Below, in pieces: positions 53,279-63,802 of a DNA stretch of 64,000 nucleotides. The stretch's first letter is position 1, and the number at the start of each line of letters is the position of its first letter. The notes beneath the pieces were generated by a model. It did not search any database. It saw only the letters and a list, made by a program, of their open reading frames with translations, and was not told the origin of the DNA. A program made the position numbers and the translations under genes. Source of the stretch: Forficula auricularia. Lineage: Eukaryota; Arthropoda; Insecta; Dermaptera; Forficulidae. The stretch lies in assembly GCA_024734495.1 (NCBI GenBank), contig JALMQS010000069.1, positions 33,904-97,903 of the forward strand. Direction: 5' to 3'.

Positions 53279-53805
53279 GTTTAACTCAAGTTTTGAAATT
53301 AATTCTAATCACTATCGATTTCATAATAATCAATTTTTCTATCACGGCTATTTAGCGAAAATGCCAAGTAGGTATAAACCTATAAACCTCAAAAAACAAA
53401 GCTTACCTATTCGAGATGTCAATTCTTTTTACAAAGTTCTATGTAGTAATGAAAGAACACCCAGATTTAGAGTTAACTAAATCATGAAAGGAACTTGGAG
53501 GAAATTCTTACTTTAAAGACTCATACATTTTATTCACTAAAGGGGAACATTTAGATTTTTTTTCTAATCTTATACCTGAGTCATATTTCTATGATAAATG
53601 GAAGAATCTCTCAAAAATTTTGATAATGATTCAGTCATTGAGTCAGAAGGTGTTAAAATATGCGATTTTCCGGTACCTCTATTTTCGAAACAGAGACTAA
53701 AACTAATTTTCATGAAATAACTCTTAATAAAATATACAATTTTCATGTTAGTAGCTTAATATTTACTATCTCTATTGTTGGATCGTGTATAGGATGAATC
53801 ACTTA

Positions 53806-54299
53806 GGCTAAGGCCATACTACAAAAAGTTCTCGCTTAGAGATAAACTAGGAGCTATTCTTGTCAATATACACAATGGCCACATTCAAGGCTCCTAGCTT
53901 GGTGACACACCATTCACTTTCGCGCCGTCTGTTAATGAGAACAGAACAAGTATGTCACTCTCTAAACTTACGAAATTACTGTTGATTGAAAACTCAATTT
54001 TTTAATATAAGCGCGATCTTGTGATGTTTGTTTGATGGGTTCCAAAGTGGTTCCCGTTTAAAAACAGCAGCAATTAAAATGTCTTCCATTGTAAAGTCAC
54101 TAGGTGACTACCAAAAATAACCAAACACGATTCGTTCGTTACGCTACTCGCCTGGTGACTAACTAGACACCTACCTAGGCGCGTCGCTTGGAGTATGGCC
54201 AATGTGATAGTATGCAATACATTTGATCAGTAGGATTAGTCAAGCGAGTAGCTTGGCTTCTTCAAACTAAGCAAGGCTCTTTGTAGTATGGCATTACCC
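53806..54299. mobile_element. ~494-bp MITE, possibly Harbinger-type
   Basis: Ends GGCTAAGGCCATACTACAAA and, reversed, GGGTAATGCCATACTACAAA form an imperfect TIR, flanked by TTA on the left and TAA on the right. Inner GC-rich words (TAGCTTGGTGAC, CTACTCGCCTGGTGACTA) also recur in both orientations. The superfamily assignment is tentative. Confidence 0.65.
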
Positions 54300-55041
54300 T
54301 AAAGGCGACCTTAGATCTTTTACTCCAAAAATAGAAAGAGATTTTTGTAGAGCCTTAGATAAACTAGATACCATTTAAAAAAGAAATTTAAAAAAACAGA
54401 GCGTCGCATTTATATTTCTTCCCGTTGTCATACTATAATTAACTTGAATAGAAAGTATGTTAATGACTTAGAGAGAAGAAAACTGTAGCATTAGAAAATT
54501 AGAAACTAGAATTAAAAATTTCAGTTAATAAAAGCTGAAACACACACAAGTAGTTTAGAACAAAAATATTTAAACAACTTAACTGTTAGAAGTCTTTACC
54601 ACTAGTCACCTCGAAGCGGTGATACAAGGTAACGTGCCTTAGACGTGGCTATGTACCAGTTTGAATATGCATGTACCATATGAATGAGTGTGAATGTTTG
54701 CATGGATGGAGAAAAGTCTTAAGGTTGAATGCAAACTCATAGTGTGTGTGTGTGTGCATGTCATCATAATTGATTTATTGAAATTAGAAGATATTGATGC
54801 CAGATGAAGCTGCTGACCAGGGTTAATAATTTTCAAACCGAAAAAATCATTTTTTCAGGATGATTATCACAATCTTGTTTATGGACCTTGCTTTCATGTC
54901 TACTCCCATCTATTTATCGTTTTTTAGTATTTTCCAAAAGCCTAAGAAAATAAATATTGACAAGTTCCCGGTCCAAAAATGGCTGTAATAGCCGAAACGT
55001 CAGGGGAATTTTTAAATAAAAAAAATGCCATAATGTTTATC
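54300..55041. other. Spacer with a (TG)n microsatellite
   Basis: (TG)8 near 54739-54754. GGCTGTAATAGCCGAAACGT at ~54981 resembles the second half of the hammerhead-like motifs, but the CTGANGA box is absent. No gene seen. Confidence 0.4.
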
Positions 55042-55434
55042 CAGGAGGTTCCCAAACTGTGCGCCGCGAAGCTTCATAATTAATTGAAGTAAGAAATTTG
55101 GCCTAACTAGACAAAAAACATAGTGAGAAGCTAAAAATTTATTTATTTTTATCTCTTACTTACATATTAGACAAACATAAAATTTAGCTTTTGACAACCC
55201 GAAAAAATTTGAAAGGGGTGCCCCCGTGGTCTGAATTTTGGATTTTCATAGAAAATAAGTAAATTAATTAATTCGCAAGATATGTTTATCCATTCTAATA
55301 CAAGAGAATTTAGAGACCGTAACACGGTATTTGTTTTGATATTAGGTATGTACTTATTTTTAGGATAGGCGCCATGAGAAAAAATTTAATTGAATAAAGG
55401 CGCCGAGGCTCGGAAAAAGTTTGGGAAACACCTG
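55042..55434. mobile_element. hAT-type MITE or remnant, ~393 bp
   Basis: Ends CAGGAGGTTCCCAAACTGTG and, reversed, CAGGTGTTTCCCAAACTTTT match the general hAT terminal pattern. No 8-bp duplication was found, so one boundary may be degraded. Non-coding. Confidence 0.6.
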
Positions 55435-56189
55435 GAGCTGCAGGGGATTCTTTATTGAAGCCTTGATAAATATAAAAACCAAAGAGTTATGCTGGAATAA
55501 AGTTATTTAAAAAATGAAGAAGCCAATTTATTATTCGAGTCTGAAGGTTTGTATTCAGTCACCATTTCGGCCGAATGACCAAAATACAGTCCGACACTTA
55601 ATTTTTAATCATGGAGATTAAATCTTAAGCAAAAATTTTTACGAGTTCTAAGTATCAGAGTGCGATTAGGTACACCTCAATCGACAAGCCAAATGCCCCG
55701 ACACCGGAATGAACTCAATTCACAAAGTTACAACCTTTTCTCCGCAATAATAAAAGTATAATCTACTAACAGCTTCGGATTATGTAGTTGACTACCTCAC
55801 TTGATTTTCTACAGTAGAGAGATTATTTATCTTAACTAAATCAGTCAACCTGCAGATTCAAAAAATTTTTATTCAATAGAAAAAGTTCTCCAAAAAAGGC
55901 AAAAGAATTTTCCTTAAAAGGAGTTTTGCAAAGAGCAATGTTATTGTGTGTTATGTATGTTTTAAAAAAGGAGCTTTGCCAAGTAAGAACGAAACGAATA
56001 AAGCTAAAAGCTGTCTATTCAAGCAGTAAAGTTTGTTCAAAGTCCCAAGAACAAATGAGAGAGACCTTGAGTATTGAGAAGAAAAGTGAAATTCCTGATT
56101 TCTGAAAAGCCAATCGTATTTAGATAATCAATATATCACATACGAGCTGAATAAGCCAACACTTGTTGATAAAATAGAATTAAGTGTTA
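55435..56189. other. Spacer, no gene seen
   Basis: No recognisable frame or repeat. Confidence 0.35.
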
Positions 56190-56390
56190 GAGAAAAATAA
56201 CTAAATCGTCGGAGAGAAATGCTCAGCTGATAGGGCACACCCTCGAGACACTGCTAAGGGATGTTTTAGAGAACTGGATGGGAAAGAAAAGAGAAAGATC
56301 TTGGATACTGGGATATTTTTCTAGGATAATGAAAGTATAGTTGGACTTTTAGGGAAGTCAAAGAGTTGGCAAGAGATATTAAGTGTTAAA
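56190..56390 (+). pseudogene. RTE-like LINE C-terminal fragment, eroded
   Basis: RNAQLIGHT, LLRDVLENWMGKKRE and REVKELARDI in shifting frames align with the 39.45-kb fragment. It is more diverged, so older. Confidence 0.6.
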
Positions 56391-56401
56391 TGAAAGGCTT
56401 A

Positions 56402-57390
56402 TTTTTTAACCGACTTCAAAAAAAGGAGGGGGTTATCTATCCGACTGAATTTTTTTGTCGTCTATGTTACCTGATATCTCCGCCAATCGTGAACCGATTT
56501 TGCTGATTTTTTTTGCATTGGGTTCAGTCTAGCTTCCGATTGGTCCCGTTTTTTTCATTGGCATTGGACCTTTTTGCTAGGTTTGTTCAGGCCTAACTTC
56601 TATCTGCTTATGAACCGATTTCGATGATTCTTTTTATATTGGAAAGCGGGTACCTTTAGGGGTGGTGCCATATTAATTTGGTCTAGTTCTGATGATATGA
56701 TCAACGACGAAATAACGTAAATCTCCAATTCTTATGAGCAAATAATCGAAATTATGATAAATAAAATCTCTTTATAAAAAAATCTTATAACATTCATTTA
56801 AAACCCGCAAACGTTTCGAGAGAATTTCTATATTTATGAATTGAATTTTATTATCATTTTCTGATTCATTTGCCCGACGCTTTCTCTTACGAGATGCATG
56901 CAAGGTATTATATTAAGTCACTATTAATAACATCACTAAAAAGAAAAAAGTAAAATAATTTTTATAAAAAATAAATAAAACTGACTTCAAAAAAATTAAA
57001 TGCAACAAATAAAATAATAATAACTTAAAAAATCAAATAAAATACACTAAAAGGTGTAAAATAATTATCTTATTTAGTTACAACTAAACGACGAAATATT
57101 AACATGAAATTACTTTTTGAAGTCGGTGCCAAACATATACCTTTTTATGAATCGCACTCTACGTAACTTACTTAGAATGTTTGGAGGGTACGCTCGCTTA
57201 TAGGTATAGTTTGTTTGGCACCGACTTCAAAAAGTAATTTCATGTTAATATTTCGTCGTTTAGTTGTAACTAAATAAGATAATTATTTTATATATTTTAT
57301 TGTATTTTATTTTATTTTTAAGTTTTTATTATTTTATTTGTTGCATTTAATTTTTTTTGATCGATTTTTTTTTTTTTAATAAAAATTATT
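56402..57390 (+). mobile_element. Family A element, copy 8
   Basis: Left end TTTTTTAACCGACTTCAAAA, full body including the minus-strand RKRKR micro-frame (~56800-56925), arms ~56990-57125 and ~57215-57360, majority loop orientation. The right end directly meets a foldback element. Confidence 0.82.
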
Positions 57391-57803
57391 TTTGCGCAAA
57401 TACTATAATAGAATGTTAAGTATCGTTAGACATCAAATTAAGATTAAAGAATTTTTTATAAATATATTATATGTTGTGATGTTTGTTATATATTACCTCA
57501 GCCAAAATCTCCGTATTTGCTCAGTCTTCAAAATTCAAACACAGAGCCACAGAGAGATTTCATTTCGTCATTTTTAATTGTGACCTCAAAATTGTTAGTG
57601 CTATAGTTTTTTGAGGTCAGAATTAAAAATGACAAAATGAAATGTCTCTGTGTTCAAATTTTGAAGACTGAGCAAATACTGTGATTTTTGGGTGAGGTAA
57701 TATAACAAACATCACAACATATAATATATTTATAAAAAATTATCTAACTTAATTTAATGTTTAGATCCCTACCCAACTTTCTATTATGTATTTGTGCAAA
57801 AAA
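57391..57803. mobile_element. Foldback element, ~190-base arms
   Basis: Arms pair TTGCTCAGTCTTCAAAATTC with GAATTTTGAAGACTGAGCAA-type sequence and ATTTCATTTCGTCATTTTTA with its complement, around a ~40-base centre near 57592. Ends GCGCAAATAC / GTATTTGTGC. Non-coding. Confidence 0.78.
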
Positions 57804-57821
57804 AGATCCACTGAGAACGGA

Positions 57822-57852
<31 letters not shown>

Positions 57853-58279
57853 ATTGGCCTCGGGAACATAGATGCCCATTTAGCCAGCCGATCGTATTCG
57901 TTCATATTTCCATAAATTCGCCAGCCCTCAAATGCTGATCCCTAAGGCGGGCCGCTCGGGGGCACAGTAGGGCAAGCAGAGCATCCCAAACCGATCCCTC
58001 CGCAACCAGCCAAAGGGCATCACGAATGGCCGACGAATATAGAGCAATAAAGAACGTACTTGTTCATAAGTCCCTTCAATGAGGGATAAAACAGAAGACT
58101 TGTTTTAACAAGTTACCTAGTCTAACACCACTAGAAAAATTAATATATAGTAAAAATTGACTATGTGATGGAACCTATACATTTTTTATAAGCTATATAT
58201 CTAGATAAAAATGCTAATAGATAAATTAATTAAAATATCCGAGTCAAGAAAGGATGATATCTAGCAAAAATATGTTTAA

Positions 58280-61200
58280 TTATAGTTCGAACCCAATTGA
58301 AATTATGTGTTTGATGACTGTTTCTGCCAGTATGCCCCCGTCAGAGAGAGAAGCTAAGAGGACCCCTGCATAAGTGGGGAACTCAATTTCTTTTCTAATT
58401 TTAAAAAATAGTCGGTCTATTTTATGCCTCCGAAGCTCACAGCCTAAAAGAGCATGGCTTATATCTCCGTAAGACACATTATCGCACAAGCAGTAAGGAT
58501 TATCCCTCCGACCGATTCTATGTAGATATGCAGGTGTAGTTGCATGGCCTATTCTAAGTCGGATTATGTGCACAATCACTTTTCTACATAGTTTCGATTT
58601 CTCAAACCAGGGCTGCACAGGGATTTTTGGACATATCCCGAAGAAATGCCTGCCCTTTTCTGCGCTTGATGTTGACCAAATATTCTGCCATTCCTTGTAG
58701 ATTATTTTTTTTAATAAGGAACGGACTTCACCGGGGGACAATTCTAGTGAATATTGAGTTCTTTCTGTCACACTTGATGCAGCGAGCCTGTCTACTTTCT
58801 CATTTCCTATTATGCCGCTATGGCTAGGAATCCACAGCATGGCGATATTACGACTTTGTGTTCTAAGTTTATTAATTTCATCAATAATCTCCAGGATGAG
58901 ATAAGATGGATTTTTATTAATTGGAAAGCCGTTGATAGCTTTCAAAATACTTAATGAGTCTGTACATATCAAGACATTGGTAAATTCAGGAATATTTTTA
59001 ATATAGTGCAAAGCCTTTAATACGGCGAAGCATTCAGCTGAGTAGATGGAAGTTTCAGGTGGCAGTTTAAAAACTTGACTATATTCCTTATTGGGACACC
59101 AAAGAGCTGAACCAACGAAAGATAAATTCTTTGAGCCATCTGTGTATATTAAAACATAATCGTTGAACTTAGAGTGAATAAAGTTTAAAAATAATGAATT
59201 CATATTCGGGGTACCCTTTGTGTATGGGAGATTCCAGGTTGGAATTTTATAAATCTGATTGGAGTAATTATAATCAAAAATAGGAAATTTTGAAAATATT
59301 TTAAATTTAGGAATATCGTTATATATTAATGAAAGATTCTTATTTGATAGAGGGAAAGAATTTATCAGCATTTCGTCAGAAATGCTTAATTTTTTAACCA
59401 GGTAATTTAAGGATAACCATTTCCTCCTTAATTTAAGAGGCATTTCCTTGGCTTCAACCAATAGAGCATTGGAGGGTGAAGACATTAATGCTCCGGAACA
59501 AATCCTAGTGCATCTTAATTGTAGCTTGTCTAATATACCCAAAGTGGATTTAGAAGCATTGTCAAATAAGGTGCAGCCGTATTCAAAATGCGGTCTAATA
59601 ATAGATCGATATAATAGAAGACAAGTTGCCGGATTTGACCCCCAACTCGTGTTGGTAATGGTTTTCAGCATGTTGATTTTCTTTTCCACTCTTTCTTTAA
59701 TAAAATTCATGTGATTCCTCCAAAGCAATTTACTATCCAACACTACCCCTAAGAATTTTATTCTCGATAGAATCTCTATATTATGACTATCAAAGCTAAT
59801 ATGGGTCCCAATATCAAATTTATATTTTCTCGTGAATACCACGGCTTTAGTTTTATCCATTTCAAGGCTTAGCCCTAAATTATGTAAGATGATGTTGAGG
59901 TTGGATAGTGTATCTTTCAGGCGGTTTTCGTTAGTTAAAATTGATTGAGAAGATGTATATATAACGACATCATCTGCATATTGTAAAATCTTTACTCCAG
60001 GTGTCGTGCATGATTCTATTTCCTGTGTATATATAGAAAATAGTAGAGGGGCGAGGATGGTTCCCTGACCAATCCCTTTTGTTAAGATACGAGGTCCTAT
60101 TTGATGATTTTTGTTTTGAAGATAAATATATCTTGTATGTACAGTACTTAATAAATAGTTAATTATTTTATAAGGGATCCGCATTTTTATTAATTTTTTA
60201 ACTAAAATGTCTAGGTTGACATTATCATATGCACCTTTAATATCGAGAAATATAGCCGTGGTAAATCCTCGATACTCAAATGATGACATTATGTCATTAT
60301 ATAATATTGTTAAATTGTCGCACGTGCTTTTGCCACGTCTAAAGCCAAATTGTGACCTGCACAATTGGTTGGACGATTCGACCCACCATTCTAACCTATT
60401 TTTTAATATTAATTCAAATACTTTTCCTACACATGAGGAGAGAGTAATGGGTCTATAAGAAGAAGCAAAGCTATGGTCCTTATTAGGCTTCGGGATCATG
60501 ACAACTCTGTGTGTTGACCAAGATGCAGGGTAGGTGTTATTTTCAAAGAAATAATTAAAAAAATCTAGTAATTTCCATTTTAAGATATTGGGGAGATTTT
60601 TTATCATGGAGTATGATATTAGATCCAGGCCAGGAGCAGAGTCCCTTTTGGAATTGACTGCGTTTAAAAATTCCTCAAAAGTAAATTCACCGTCAAGCAG
60701 TGGATTTGGATCAGAGTTCTGACCAGATAGGAAATTTATTTTTGTTGCCACAGTGGAAGGGGCAATAGAATCGAAAAATTCTTCCATAATATGGTCTGTA
60801 TTTGGGCCTAACGATGGAGAGTAAATATTTTTAAATATTTTTATTTGTTTCCAAATATCACTATCAGGAGTATTTTTGTCGATTTTAGAACAAAACTCCT
60901 TCCACTTAGTTCTCTTTTTATATTTTAGGGTCTTTTTGGTCAGGCTGTCGGCCTTTTTGTATTCAATATAATTTTGAAAGTTTACATTTTTTGAGAAATT
61001 TTTATATATATTTTTCCTCTCTTTAACCACTCTTGTGCACTCAGGATCCCACCAAACGGGTGAGGGCCTATAAAACCTGTTGTTAAGAATGGCATTGGGG
61101 CTTGAGAGGGATGCCGCATTCTCAATAGATTTAATTAAAATATCATAATCACTTGGTTCTATAATATCAGAGTTAAATTTTAAATTATTTAGTGATCCAT

Positions 61201-61945
61201 TAAAAGAAGGCCAATCAATGTTTCGAGTATTAATCCTTTTATTTACATACATATTATTTTTTGTAGACGAGTATGTAAGTTCGATAAGGATTCCAAAGTG
61301 GTCACTTCCAAGAGGTTCGTCTATAAGCGACCATGTTAACTGGGGAATTAAGCTAGCGGAGGCTATAGTCAGATCAACAGGAGAGGTATTTCTGAAAGGG
61401 TGGCCAATCATTGTATTCCTTCCATCATTGAGAATTCCAAGAGAATCTAAGTCTATGTTTTCAAGAATGTTTTTCCCTGCAGAATCTTCAAATGAGCAGC
61501 CCCAAGCTGGTGAGTGGGCGTTAAAATCCCCGCAGATAATATAATCACCAGATATCTGTTGAGTAAGAGCTAGCCAATTGTTTTGACCTATGATCGTCCC
61601 TGGGGGAGCATATATAGATATGAGAGATATTTTTATTTTATTTAACATTATAATCTCAATCGCCACGACCTCAAAGTTTATGTTGGCGTGATTGATATTA
61701 ATTTTTTTGTTGGGGATGGAATTTCTAATCATAATGGCAACACCGCCCCCGTGCATAGAATCAATTCTATCCTCTCTGAATACAGTGAAACCGGCTTTAA
61801 AATAATTATGAGATGACTTAAGCCAAGTTTCAGATAAAAGAATAACATCCAATTTTCTATCTTTGATTAATTTATCTAAGGATTCTTGATTTGCTTTTAT
61901 AGAACGAGCATTCCATTGAAGAAATTTTATTTTATTTTGAATCAA
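58280..61945 (-). CDS. LINE ORF2: AP endonuclease, reverse transcriptase, RNase H
   Basis: An uninterrupted frame of 1221 codons. The AP endonuclease (1-225) has Asn12 (FLQWNARS), Glu39 (LLSETW), Asp140/Asn142 (CGDFNAHSPAWG) and Asp215-His216 (GSDHFG). The reverse transcriptase (~430-720) has APGLD (438), SYRPITLSSCVGKVFE (497), QFGFRRGKST (532), FLDIKGAYD (566), GIGQGTILAPLLFS (624) and catalytic YADD (656-659). RNase H (~930-1060) has the full Asp936, Glu971, Asp996 and Asp1052 set with WIPSHSG (1038). A C-terminal Cys-Cys-His-Cys (1152, 1154, 1164, 1169) may bind nucleic acid. The protein nicks target DNA and copies its own RNA into it. The first codon is TTG with no ATG nearby, so translation may depend on reinitiation or the start was lost. 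Endonuclease plus RNase H without frameshift supports the I superfamily. Confidence 0.93.
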   Translation of the reverse strand: MIQNKIKFLQWNARSIKANQESLDKLIKDRKLDVILLSETWLKSSHNYFKAGFTVFREDRIDSMHGGGVAIMIRNSIPNKKININHANINFEVVAIEIIMLNKIKISLISIYAPPGTIIGQNNWLALTQQISGDYIICGDFNAHSPAWGCSFEDSAGKNILENIDLDSLGILNDGRNTMIGHPFRNTSPVDLTIASASLIPQLTWSLIDEPLGSDHFGILIELTYSSTKNNMYVNKRINTRNIDWPSFNGSLNNLKFNSDIIEPSDYDILIKSIENAASLSSPNAILNNRFYRPSPVWWDPECTRVVKERKNIYKNFSKNVNFQNYIEYKKADSLTKKTLKYKKRTKWKEFCSKIDKNTPDSDIWKQIKIFKNIYSPSLGPNTDHIMEEFFDSIAPSTVATKINFLSGQNSDPNPLLDGEFTFEEFLNAVNSKRDSAPGLDLISYSMIKNLPNILKWKLLDFFNYFFENNTYPASWSTHRVVMIPKPNKDHSFASSYRPITLSSCVGKVFELILKNRLEWWVESSNQLCRSQFGFRRGKSTCDNLTILYNDIMSSFEYRGFTTAIFLDIKGAYDNVNLDILVKKLIKMRIPYKIINYLLSTVHTRYIYLQNKNHQIGPRILTKGIGQGTILAPLLFSIYTQEIESCTTPGVKILQYADDVVIYTSSQSILTNENRLKDTLSNLNIILHNLGLSLEMDKTKAVVFTRKYKFDIGTHISFDSHNIEILSRIKFLGVVLDSKLLWRNHMNFIKERVEKKINMLKTITNTSWGSNPATCLLLYRSIIRPHFEYGCTLFDNASKSTLGILDKLQLRCTRICSGALMSSPSNALLVEAKEMPLKLRRKWLSLNYLVKKLSISDEMLINSFPLSNKNLSLIYNDIPKFKIFSKFPIFDYNYSNQIYKIPTWNLPYTKGTPNMNSLFLNFIHSKFNDYVLIYTDGSKNLSFVGSALWCPNKEYSQVFKLPPETSIYSAECFAVLKALHYIKNIPEFTNVLICTDSLSILKAINGFPINKNPSYLILEIIDEINKLRTQSRNIAMLWIPSHSGIIGNEKVDRLAASSVTERTQYSLELSPGEVRSLLKKIIYKEWQNIWSTSSAEKGRHFFGICPKIPVQPWFEKSKLCRKVIVHIIRLRIGHATTPAYLHRIGRRDNPYCLCDNVSYGDISHALLGCELRRHKIDRLFFKIRKEIEFPTYAGVLLASLSDGGILAETVIKHIISIGFEL

Positions 61946-62208
61946 ATTGAATTCTTTTGATAAATGTATAAATAAACATAAATAAATTATTTATTTTATC
62001 AAGAATAGATAAACAATATAAATAAATATGAATTTTATGTCTATAAAATAAAAGTTGAAAATTAAAAGAAATTTCTTTATATTTTTAATTATAATTATTA
62101 TTATTTATTTATATTTTTTCTTAAAATACTTTATAAATTGATAAGAGAAAAGTGAATTTCTGGAATAAATTAAGTAATTCATTATTTAGTAAAAACTTAA
62201 AAATGTAT

Positions 62209-63597
62209 TCATGGATTCCCTTCATTGGGAATATTCGAAAATGTCATAGTATTATTAAATGTATTGTTATTCGCATTTATTGAAGAGGGATAATTAATCC
62301 CTTCTGCCGGAGAAAATGTGTCCATTGGGATAATTCTCTCCTCAATGTCTCTTTCCTGGGGATGAGAAGGATTTGGGGGCAAAGGAGATGTGCAAGTGTT
62401 GATTTGATTGTTAGGAAGAGTGAAATTAGGACCCTGTCTAGCGGGCGACGGTCTCCTAACGTTGGGGGCTCGAAATGTAATATGCTTTTTCCTATGAGGA
62501 GTGTCATTTTCATCAAGAGTTAAATTCCTTTTAGGTGGGGTAATGGAATTATTTTCCCTATATATAAGCGGAGGAAAGCTTTCCATATCAAAAGTAATTG
62601 GGCGAGTTGGGACAATTTTAAGGGACTCAGAAAAAGGTCTGTATTTCACAGTATTCAGAGCTTCAGTAAATGAGTAATTTTTTAATATCATGAGCTCTTT
62701 GATTTTTTTTTGTGTGATAAATTCAGGGCATTTACTGAGGTTTGTTGACAAGTGCTCACCCTTACAATGGACACATTTCGGCGAATTTGCATTCTCACAA
62801 TCCTTCACATCATGAGAAAGGGAGCAGGAGCTGCACCGTAACTGCCCCTTGCAAAAGGGGGCCCGGTGCCCATAGCGTAAGCACTTTAGGCAGATTATGG
62901 GTTTGGGGATGAATGGGGTGACTTCTGTGATAACAGAATGGATCGCGATATGAGTGGGAAGACGCTGACTCTTAAATATTATTTTTACCGAATTGGTCTC
63001 GGCCAGGACTGGTGTACCGAGTTCATTGTCCACTTTGACAAATCTTTTCAACCTTTCGGCTTTAATTATCTTAAATGGCGACCTGCAGAAATCAGGATTA
63101 AGAAGATCGTCTATATCAAGTTCGGTGGTAAAATTCCTTATAATACCCGTTTTTGTCGTAAGGAAAAACGGAATATATACCATGAAATTATTAACTTCAA
63201 GAATTGGCTCAACAACAAAGCTATTGGCATCCACATGGGTTTGGAATTGTACCCTTAATTTAAATTTATTTATTCCAGTGATGCCTAGAATTGTGTGTTG
63301 ATAAGCTTTCATTTTTTGGAAAATAAATTTTCCAAAAACCATTGGGTGAATCGGTTTTGAAATTGATTTAGGGGACATATTAACATAATCGAGTGCTTTA
63401 CTCAGTGGCATGTTTTCATCAAACAAAGGCTTACTATTCTCTTTTTTGAATTCTATATAGACAAAGTAAGGGCCCTGGTCCGTTGAACTATAACCAATTG
63501 CTAGGGAAGCCCAACTTGGGTCGCTCCTTCGGAACTTGTAGTTTCGGGCCCTCCCCAAATCATATCGTGACTGAGGCCTCTTACTATCAGCGAGGCC
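62209..63597 (-). CDS. LINE ORF1: RNA-binding protein with three CCHC knuckles
   Basis: Numbered from TTG at 63558 the frame is 449 codons; it stays open up to a TGA at 63598-63600 and has no early ATG, so the start is uncertain or lost by 5' truncation. The N-terminal region (GPYFVYIEFKKENSKPL, then GKFIFQKMKAY) resembles the Gag-like ORF1 fold of I-type elements. Three zinc knuckles follow: C223-C226-H231-C236, C242-C245-H249-C254 and C262-C265-H269-C277. The C-terminal third is Pro/Asn/Ser-rich. It would coat the element RNA and accompany ORF2. It lies upstream of ORF2 with a 263-base spacer. Confidence 0.9.
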   Translation of the reverse strand, partial: GLADSKRPQSRYDLGRARNYKFRRSDPSWASLAIGYSSTDQGPYFVYIEFKKENSKPLFDENMPLSKALDYVNMSPKSISKPIHPMVFGKFIFQKMKAYQHTILGITGINKFKLRVQFQTHVDANSFVVEPILEVNNFMVYIPFFLTTKTGIIRNFTTELDIDDLLNPDFCRSPFKIIKAERLKRFVKVDNELGTPVLAETNSVKIIFKSQRLPTHIAIHSVITEVTPFIPKPIICLKCLRYGHRAPFCKGQLRCSSCSLSHDVKDCENANSPKCVHCKGEHLSTNLSKCPEFITQKKIKELMILKNYSFTEALNTVKYRPFSESLKIVPTRPITFDMESFPPLIYRENNSITPPKRNLTLDENDTPHRKKHITFRAPNVRRPSPARQGPNFTLPNNQINTCTSPLPPNPSHPQERDIEERIIPMDTFSPAEGINYPSSINANNNTFNNTMTFSNIPNEGNP

Positions 63598-63802
63598 TCA
63601 TACACAAAAATAATAGATAAATGTGGATACCAACAAAAATAAGATATAAATAATAAAAAAAAAATAAATAAAAAATAAAGATTAGAAGATAATAGTTCTT
63701 CAAAAAGAAGAAAACAAATAATCTTATCTGTTCCCGATAAGGTAGATGTTGTCAGCCCACGTTCGCACTTAAGAAATAACCAAATACACGACCTCTCTCT
63801 CT

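Larger units (their letters stand above)
57825..63600 (-). mobile_element. I-superfamily-like LINE, nearly complete
   Basis: Poly-T 57825-57852 is the 3' poly-A. A ~430-base 3' UTR (57853-58279) precedes ORF2 (58280-61945), a 263-base AT-rich spacer and ORF1 (62209-63597). The 5' UTR and true start were not located, and no target duplication was found by eye, so the 5' end may be truncated near 63.6 kb. Intact frames imply a young copy. A short 3'-end relative lies at 14.68 kb. Confidence 0.9.

Noticed and set aside
58627..61544. Plus-strand frames within the I-like LINE
   Set aside because: Antisense to ORF2 without any family motifs.
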